64,000 bases of DNA from Orobanche coerulescens (taxonomy: Eukaryota > Streptophyta > Magnoliopsida > Lamiales > Orobanchaceae): positions 151,824,096-151,888,095 of the forward strand of contig CM065802.1 of assembly GCA_033398695.1 (NCBI GenBank), written 5' to 3'. The translations under genes were made by a program, and so were the position numbers. This document shows positions 57,124-64,000 of this stretch, in pieces. Under the pieces are notes generated by a model. It ran no database searches, was not told where the DNA came from, and was given only the letters and a program-made list of their open reading frames with translations. Each line of letters begins with the position of its first letter. Position 1 is the stretch's first letter.

Positions 57124-58374
57124 TGTTGTGAGGAAATCCCTCACACTATGCCACAAGTGCACGGTGTCAACAAGTAATAAAGTGAGGAATAATATATCGT
57201 TCCCTCGAGGACTGATTTCACTAAGTACCAAAATATAGTCGACTCACAATTTTATTTGAAGAACAATTATATGGAATTATATCTAAACTAATTACAGAAA
57301 AATAAATAGAAAATAAAGATACTAATAATAAGGTTGTAGGATTATGATTTTCACCTCAAACAATCGGGAATGATTTTTATTCAATTCAATTCACCTTTAT
57401 TCAATTGATTGTAAGCCAGGAATTCCTAAATTATTCTAAAGCCTTTCCCAAGGTCGATAGAAAATACTACGAATTATTAACTCGATATATCCCTATTCGA
57501 ATTAGATAATTAATAGCTAAAACAGTTCAAGAATTCCCATAATAAATAGGCTTCACAATTCCCATGAGTATATCCCTATCTCACGAAAATTATGATTCGT
57601 CTCACAAGAACTATGCCTAAATTTCATCTCCCGAATCCATAAAGACATTCAAAACAATTCAACTGTTGGCCAGACAATTAAAAAGCATTAAGAACAGTAA
57701 GAAGAATCCAATTCAATAGAATAACGAATGAATTGAACTAATAATAAATAAATTAAACCGTCATGTAATCGGCTACAATCAAAATCCTACTCGAATAAAT
57801 CTAGAAACTAAGATGCGGAAAAACTAAGAAAAACCATAGGGATTCGTGGTCTTGTCGTCGCCCACAATTCTCCTCCTTGTGTTCTTCGATCCCGCGATTT
57901 CTATCGATCTCCCAGATGATCCCCTTTTCTTCAGCCCTTCAATGCTTATTTATATTAGTCCTAAGCCTCCAAAACGCGTCCATGTGATTAGGTCGAGAGC
58001 AGGCTCCAAAACGGCCCAGAAACGCGGAATATTCAGCAAAACCGCCCAGTGGGCCGTGGCTCACTTAATCTGTGCCGCGGCCCTTATCCTTCAGTGCCTG
58101 ATGCCTGGGCGCATTTTTTTCTCCTGGGCCGCGGCTCACTTAAGCTGTGCCGCGGCTCACAGTACAGTCCACACGGGGCTCGCTGGTTGTCTTCGTGTGC
58201 CGCGGCTCATGACCAAAAACTGCTGTTTTCGCCCGTTTTTCATCATTTTGGCTTCCGGACTCCGATTTCCTGCAAAACATATAAGAATAGTGCATTAAAA
58301 GCTCATTTATGCTGAATTAGGCTCAAGATGGATATAAAATAATGATAATTAAGCGTATAAAAATACGCCTAACA
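57124..58374 (-). repeat. Element H 3' LTR
   Basis: About 1251 bp, with a TATAAATA box on the minus strand at about 57947-57954 and palindromes at 58050-58209. Confidence 0.8.
58050..58209. repeat. Paired 14-mer palindromes, H LTR
   Basis: Motifs at 58050/58071 (21 bp), 58125/58146 (21 bp) and a single copy at 58196, with forms TGGGCCGCGGCTCA, TGTGCCGCGGCTCA and TGTGCCGCGGCCCT. Confidence 0.9.
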
Positions 58375-59960
58375 AATACCCCCAAACTTGAGCCTTTGCT
58401 TGTCCTCAAGCAAAAATCAATTTTAAACAAAAAGTATCGTGAATAATCATGCAAATCCATAGTGCTCAACTTAATCAATACTACCCTGAAAATCTCAAAG
58501 AATAGTACAAGTATCGTAATAGCGAGTCACATCCAGGACACTGATTCCACTAAGTAACCAATTTCAGTCCTAATCAATCGTTCATGAAGGAAATCAAGCT
58601 CAAAGATTAACAAGCTTGAATTTAACCGACCACCAATATGAAGGGTTAAAATAAACAAGCCAACTCGCCCATTCCCACAGTCTAGTGGCAAAAATTTCAA
58701 GAGTTTCATCATCAAAAATAACCCTCAGACAGTATTCCCTTATATATGATCAATAAGATGATTCGAGTTAACCACTAGGTTCGGATCTCGGGATGTTTCA
58801 TCGGGATAATCCTAGGGTGGAATTCCATTCTCATATATTGAGGAACCGTTTGACATAAAAGACACTCATGGGGCACATGGATGATTCTAGTTACTAAGTC
58901 CCCCTCTACAGCGGAGAAAAACTCGAATAGCAAGTCCCACATGTCAAGGTTGCCGTTTTACGCGAGAGTAAACTACGGGTCACGTGAATACCCTTGGTTA
59001 CTAGGCTTCCCATCATCGGTAATGCGATATTTCTAAGCTATTAGTCTATTTAGGGTTGTCGTTTTACGCGAGAGTGAACAACGAGTTACGCGAATACCCC
59101 CGGTTACTAGACTTCCCATCATAGAACAAATACTATCTCGACTTTTTCTTGGGAAAAACTGCCCGACTCTAAACTCAAATTAAGTGCAACACGACTCATG
59201 TTACCGGACGACTAGCTACGCGAAAAATATAACCAAACGTATAGACAGCGATTTGAAAACACGTATGTCTCCTTTCTTATCTGCTAAGATTTCTACAAAA
59301 ACGATAAAATTTCGGACCTAATTGAATATTCAACAGAAACAAATATCGCTGACTGCAACTCAACTAAACTCAACCGTTTCTTCCAAGAGACATCACTATC
59401 GTAACATCAGTTTTACACAAAAAGAAACACGGAAAATTCACGAAAAATTCATTTTTGCAAAAACCATCAACAGCATGCAAAGACACTAAAGCAATGATGA
59501 AATCGCAATTTATAACCAAGAAAATCAATTCCACTACACATAAAACCATCAATAATAACACTCATGTGAAAATAAAAGAGATAAGGAAAAGTGAAACTTA
59601 TTCCAAATGTCTTCTTGAAAGCCAGCACATGTCTGAGTGGAATCGACTATCAATCCATACTTCAAATAATGCTTAACATCACGAGGGACCCCCAAACTTA
59701 GTATCTAGTCATGAAATAACTGTAGACATTAAGTCAAGAAAGACTAGAATATGAAGGATAATAAATCATTGGGGTTATATAAAAATATTAGAGAAATAAG
59801 GGTCACAAGATTACACGAATCCAAACGAAAAAAAACAAAACAAATAAAAAAAAATTATTAACTAAAAATCAAATAAAAATAACTAACTAGAAAGCAAGTA
59901 AAAATAATGGGTTGCCTCCCATCAAGCGCTCTATTTTACGTCTTGAGCACGACGTGGCAA
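58375..59960 (-). other. Element H non-coding block
   Basis: Purine tract, then sequence parallel to 49277-50470 in G, including two GTTTTACGCGAGAGT units near 58959 and 59060. The last part (about 59900-59950) encodes on the minus strand ALDGRQP, the counterpart of ALLGRQP in G. Confidence 0.7.
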
Positions 59961-59967
59961 ACAAAAT

Positions 59968-60629
59968 TTAACGTGGCTTCTTTCTAGGGAGATTGCCAAA
60001 TGCCCCCTTCTTACAATCTATAAGCCTCTTATTCCATAAAGGAGGCTTTGGTTCATGCCCGGTTGCCAAAAATAATGAGTAAGAATAATTATGCGGACAA
60101 CCAAAAAATGATGGAAGAATATAATAATGATAAGGCATGAAAAAATAAGCAGAGTTCGAATGGGTAAATAATAAAGACATATCATGAACAACCTCATTAG
60201 AACTCAAAGAATCAGCCTCAACAAAATCAAGAGTAATTGAATCAATCTCTCCCATTATGGATTTAGGAAAAATTATGCGCGACACCGTTAATAAAATTTT
60301 AGGCACATAAGTGTTCACCTTATTAGTCGAAGTTTGATGATAATTTAATGAAATTTCTTTTGAAACGTCATCAATGGTAACTTATTCTACAAGTTCATCA
60401 CACTTTATGTAATTATTAGGTGCTGGGGGATCGACCCTAAAACTCAACATGTTTTTCTTCTCAACCTCCCCTTCAACTTCACTACTAAATATATGAGCTG
60501 GAAAATAACCATAGTGAATCTCAAGACCACGACGTGCACCTTCTCGCTCAAGAGAGGTACTATCAGGATTTTTAAGAGCGTCTACACATTGTTTAAGCAT
60601 GGTCTTTTGTTTCGGGGGAGGGGGCTGAC
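59968..60629 (-). pseudogene. Element H coding remnant, unrecognised
   Basis: One minus-strand frame runs from element I's edge at 60629 to 59968, with a single stop (TAA at 60382-60384). It reads KQCVDALKNPDSTSLEREGA, HDMSLLFTHSNSAYFFMPYH and LATGHEPKPPLWNKRLIDCK. It occupies the place held by the gag-protease linker in G. I do not recognise a domain and it may be element-specific. Confidence 0.5.
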
Positions 60630-61438
60630 TGTAACACCCCCAATCCGCTCAGGGATATTACACGCCGTAGACCCCTTTCCACAAGGAGCTACCAGGCGGG
60701 AGACTACAAATCAAAACCCACATGCGGTCAACTTGACCAAAACATAATACCGTAGACCGATTAGGTCTCTCAAAACACAGCATAACCATACATCTGATGA
60801 AACTAAAATACAACTCGATCACATAGTACATAAAATGTCCATCCCCTCAAGGATGACAAGAACTCAAAGTGACATATCACTGACAAACGACAGACTACAA
60901 TTGTGACTAGTATCGCTGCATTGCATCATCCTCCGAGCCAATCCTGTGGTTGCTCACTCTCCAGTCAGGACACCTGGAATAAATAACAAAATCCCCAACA
61001 AGGGGTTAGCGATGGAATCGCTAGTAAGTAACCAAGCTATACAATTATACATCAAGAATACAACCGTTATGAAAATAACATTTCGACAAGGTAGTAACAC
61101 GATCCCCGAGTCTAAAGTCTTTTGAAAATTTATTCCTTTAAAACAAACCATGGGGATTACTCCAGAAATCACTGTAAGAGATTATTTAGAGACTTCGGGG
61201 GTCTCAGTGTAAAATCCTCAAATATGAATATTTTTCCTTTGCAAAAGGTTTTCTTTCAAAATCATACAAATGATTTTATTCTCAACTCAAACCTCAAGAC
61301 CAAAACCATATTCACCAACATAATCGGGATTCAAGATTCAAAATATAAACAATTCAGAAATATCAAATCAACAATAAAACGTCTCCGCCCCGAAGGGTCC
61401 CACCCGGATTAGCCATCAAGAATAAACTCGAACACACC

Positions 61439-61765
61439 CATAAGTTATCTTGACATCGCACTCGCAAGTGACGATTCTCGGAGCCCTCTCCGGACCTACC
61501 CGATTAGATAACCTTATGGTCAAATCGTAACATCCGGCCGTACTCGCAAGCACGCACCTCCGAGGCCTCGACGGACCCTACCCGGATAACATCATTCAAA
61601 TACGCCCATAAGTTATCATGACATCGCACTCGCAAGTGTCGATTCTGAGCCCTCCCTGCACCTACCCGAATTGATAACCTTATGGTCACAACGCACGTCC
61701 GCCGTACTCGCAAGCACGCGCCTCCGAGGCCTCGACGGACCCCTACCCGATAACATCTCAACTCT
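61439..61765. repeat. Tandem duplication of 168 bp in I LTR
   Basis: CATAAGTTATC(T/A)TGACATCGCACTCGCAAGTG starts at 61439 and 61607. Both copies also share GTACTCGCAAGCACGC and CTCCGAGGCCTCGACGGACC. Confidence 0.9.
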
Positions 61766-62748
61766 CTACTATACACAATAACAAAGGTATAATATTCACC
61801 ACAACCTCAACCACGTAACACATAGGTTAACGCATCATAACTTCAACAAGGTCACAACATCCACAAAGAAACCATCATTCAGGAAAAAGGCCAACGAGCA
61901 AATAATACAAGTATTACGCGATTCCACAATTCTTCAGTTAACTACTCATTTCTAGTATTTATTTTAATCACAAAATAACATGATGAGGTAGTTATCATTA
62001 TTCTTGAAACTAAAGTTTACGTTGGTAATTACCTTCATAAAATCACATCTTCATTTAAAGTAAGTTACGGTTAAATATACCGTCACCAACGAGTCCACGT
62101 TAAATTCACGACACATCACATTCTCAAAGTATAAAGAATATAGACGAGATACTCGCCTCAAGTCCAACGCACGCGGAGCAACGGGAAAGCTCGACTTAAT
62201 GACCGCTACCGAACACTCCAAAGAACACGATTCAACCGGGAAGCTCGGACCCCGAAGAAGACAACGAACGGGAGGGTTCCGACTCGAGTTCTTCACAAGA
62301 ATTCGACCCTAACAATATATAATCCATAAATCAACAATCATACGAGGAAGGATATTCGTAGAACGCCCGAAAACCCCTCTATGACATTTTACCGGACATC
62401 TTCAAGGCGTCGGTCAAGAACTCGACCCAAATAACGAATCGATACGATCCAACCATGGAATAACAAGGGAAATGATATAATATATCTAAATAATCATCAA
62501 TCCATCATAATACTAAGTTAAATCGGATTAATCGGACGAAAACAACCAAAATACCCAAATTCCCCAAAACTAGATTTCTAGGAAATCGACTGGTCAGTAG
62601 ATCGGAGGATGTTATAGACGGATGATTGATGATATGAACCTCAACACTTCATGGATTCATTGTACAACAACATCTCTAGACGATTCACACACCCACCGCG
62701 TACGGGAAGAAAAAGAATGAGAAATGGTCAAGAAAACGCCGCCGGGCC

Positions 62749-62755
62749 TTTTATA
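62749..62755 (-). promoter_or_regulatory. TATA box of I LTR
   Basis: TATAAAA on the minus strand, just downstream (in that direction) of the TTACG motif cluster. Confidence 0.6.
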
Positions 62756-62770
62756 AGCCGATCGGCCACG

Positions 62771-62893
62771 TTACGACGAATCGCCACGGCTTACGACGTA
62801 ATCGCCATGGCCGAACGCATCAGCTGGAAATGCCGGAAGCGTTACAAGCACGGCCGTGGCCTTACGTGCGAATCGCCTTACGTGCGAATCACG
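62771..62893. repeat. TTACG...AATCGCC motif cluster upstream of I TATA box
   Basis: TTACGACGAATCGCC at 62771, TTACGACGTAATCGCC at 62791, TTACGTGCGAATCGCC at 62862 and TTACGTGCGAATCAC at 62878. The spacing is less regular (20 and 16 bp) than in the other LTRs. Confidence 0.7.
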
Positions 62894-63444
62894 GTCACTA
62901 CCGCACGTTACTCGGCCGGCTCGCCCGAGCATGCCCGGCCATGACTCGGCCGACCAACTCCGACGGCCCGAACGACCCCGAAACCCGAACCTGAGTACGA
63001 ATCGAAGATACGGTTACGAAGTACTCGCAAAGACGAATCCGAGCACTAAGAGAACACACGATTCCGACCACCCGAAGGCTCGAAATTCGACAACGGAAAG
63101 TAATTACCCCAAACTTTGGGAAATTACGAAAATGGCCCAAAACGCCCGAAAATCACGATACGTGATCGAAACACCAAGACAAAGCTCGCAACATGAATAA
63201 TAACATTAAATGAACTTACGAGAAAGTCGAAACAACAGTTTCGGACGAGATTCGCAAGAATCGAACTCAAGTGCGGAAAAGTCGCCAAAAAGCACGGAAC
63301 TCGACAAAACGATACCGAAACGAACTCCGATGACCAAACACGAAGAACAAAACATTGTCAAAATGTCAAAACGTCGCAAGCGAGTTCGAAACTAGAAAAA
63401 TGCCAAAACGAAAAATTACCGAAAAGAAAATCACGGGTATTACA

Positions 63445-63460
63445 TTCTACCCTCTAAAAA
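63445..63460 (-). other. Element I polypurine tract
   Basis: The minus strand reads TTTTAGAGGGTAGAA directly before the LTR, like that of D. Confidence 0.65.
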
Positions 63461-63625
63461 AGTTTCGTCCCAAACTTAAACTAAAAAAGTGAAGTCACAA
63501 ACAACAAAGCACGACCAAAAAATCTCAACGGTCCCGACGAACCGATCCCGATACCGATGCAAACACGATTCGGGAAACTTCATGGAATAATTCACAATAT
63601 CAACTCGTGGCCCTCGAGTCCACAA

Positions 63626-63976
63626 TTATAACAAGTAATCCGCTGAAGGACAATTAGCTTGCACATGACCGACAACATTGCAGTTAAAGCACCTCCCAGT
63701 CTGACTAGGAGTCAAAGAAGACAACTTGGAACTCTTGGTTCCACCGAACGAAGAAATTGAAGGTTTCGCCGTACGAATACGCGAAACTCGATGAGAAGAA
63801 TTTCCGTCTCTTGCACCGTCCGAAAAATCTCCAGACGTCCTCTGTCTCTTTGACTCATGCGAAGGCCCAGTAGATAACGATGCCATCTCGTACGCCATGG
63901 CTCGATTCTGATACTCTCTCAAAGTAGCACAAGTAAAACCCGACATGTACTGTCGAATCTCTGGTCTCATCCGCAT
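63626..63976 (-). CDS. Element I Gag, C-terminal part with zinc knuckle
   Basis: Minus-strand frame open for 116 codons; an upstream continuation past the window edge is likely, since the capsid domain is not visible. It reads RPEIRQYMSGFTCATLREYQ, a Ser/Arg-rich linker, and the nucleic-acid-binding knuckle CFNCNVVGHVQANC with all four ligands (C-x2-C-x4-H-x4-C). A stop follows at 63626, only 180 bp from the LTR. The knuckle would bind element RNA during packaging. Confidence 0.75.
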   Translation of the reverse strand: MRMRPEIRQYMSGFTCATLREYQNRAMAYEMASLSTGPSHESKRQRTSGDFSDGARDGNSSHRVSRIRTAKPSISSFGGTKSSKLSSLTPSQTGRCFNCNVVGHVQANCPSADYLL

Positions 63977-64000
63977 ATCAAAATGACGGATCTTGTCCTC

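Larger units (their letters stand above)
57124..60629 (-). mobile_element. Element H: second Athila-type element, 3' part, interrupted by element I
   Basis: The 3' LTR 57124-58374 starts TGTTGTGAGGAAATCC and ends GCCTAACA, with the purine tract at 58375. The interior follows to 60629, where element I begins. Orientation, LTR end sequence and the non-coding block match G, but the LTR body is clearly diverged, so it is a different family member. Pol is absent between the LTR and the coding remnant at 59968. Confidence 0.8.
60630..63444 (-). repeat. Element I 3' LTR
   Basis: About 2.8 kb. It contains a 168-bp tandem duplication, a minus-strand TATA box and repeated TTACG-type motifs. No ORF with a domain is seen. 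Confidence 0.75.
60630..64000 (-). mobile_element. Element I: Ty3/Gypsy with gag next to the 3' LTR, no pol between (runs off window)
   Basis: LTR 60630-63444 (TGTAACACCCCCAATCC to GGGTATTACA), then a purine tract and, only about 180 bp further, the C-terminal zinc knuckle of Gag on the minus strand. In a full Gypsy element the whole pol lies between these. Only one LTR is in the window. Confidence 0.75.

Overview
The window is plant nuclear DNA made almost entirely of nested transposable elements. The evidence for a plant, most likely a eudicot with a large repeat-rich genome, is the mix of Ty1/Copia, Tat-, Athila- and Tekay-type Ty3/Gypsy elements, CACTA transposons, and intron-split fragments of plant genes. 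No intact host gene was found, and the species cannot be named from the sequence.

Layout. (1) 1-12040: the 5' end of a minus-strand Copia element (gag start, leader, primer site and a 2.1 kb LTR). Its LTR is split by a complete 7.9 kb Tat-type Gypsy derivative, 'A' (3562-11455, target duplication CCCGT). A keeps gag and an antisense spliced gene but has no pol. (2) 12712-45782: a minus-strand Tekay-like Gypsy element, 'D' (target duplication CTAGT), whose two LTRs each took an insertion. The left LTR holds element 'B' (13417-33870, target duplication TCAGC), a gag-pol-chromodomain Gypsy. B's right LTR holds a short CACTA element, 'CACTA-1' (23298-33676), which in turn holds 'C' (23524-33059), a non-coding LTR element with 3.5 kb LTRs. 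D's right LTR holds 'CACTA-2' (39907-45613), which carries exons apparently copied from three plant genes. D's interior is a hybrid of a pol 3' end and a truncated C-like LTR, 'E'. (3) 45788-46748: a decayed Copia reverse-transcriptase piece. (4) From 46749: the LTR of another C-like element, 'F', broken by two Athila-type elements, 'G' (47932-57072, complete, target duplication CTTTG) and 'H' (from 57124). H is cut by a further Gypsy element, 'I' (from 60630 past the window end).

How the parts work together. B encoded the usual cycle (Gag, protease, reverse transcriptase, RNase H, integrase, chromodomain) but is dead. A, C, G, H and I lack pol where it can be judged, so they would have depended on enzymes from related elements.

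The most striking unexplained signal is in the promoters. LTRs of B, C, D, E and F carry arrays of a near-palindromic 12-mer (TAGCGCACGCTA and drifted forms) repeated at about 23 bp. In B, C, D and E the TATA-like box sits one further 23-24 bp step along. The Athila-type LTRs use a different palindrome (TGTGCCGCGGCACA) in pairs 21 bp apart, and G repeats this design inside the element, upstream of an intron-bearing accessory ORF.
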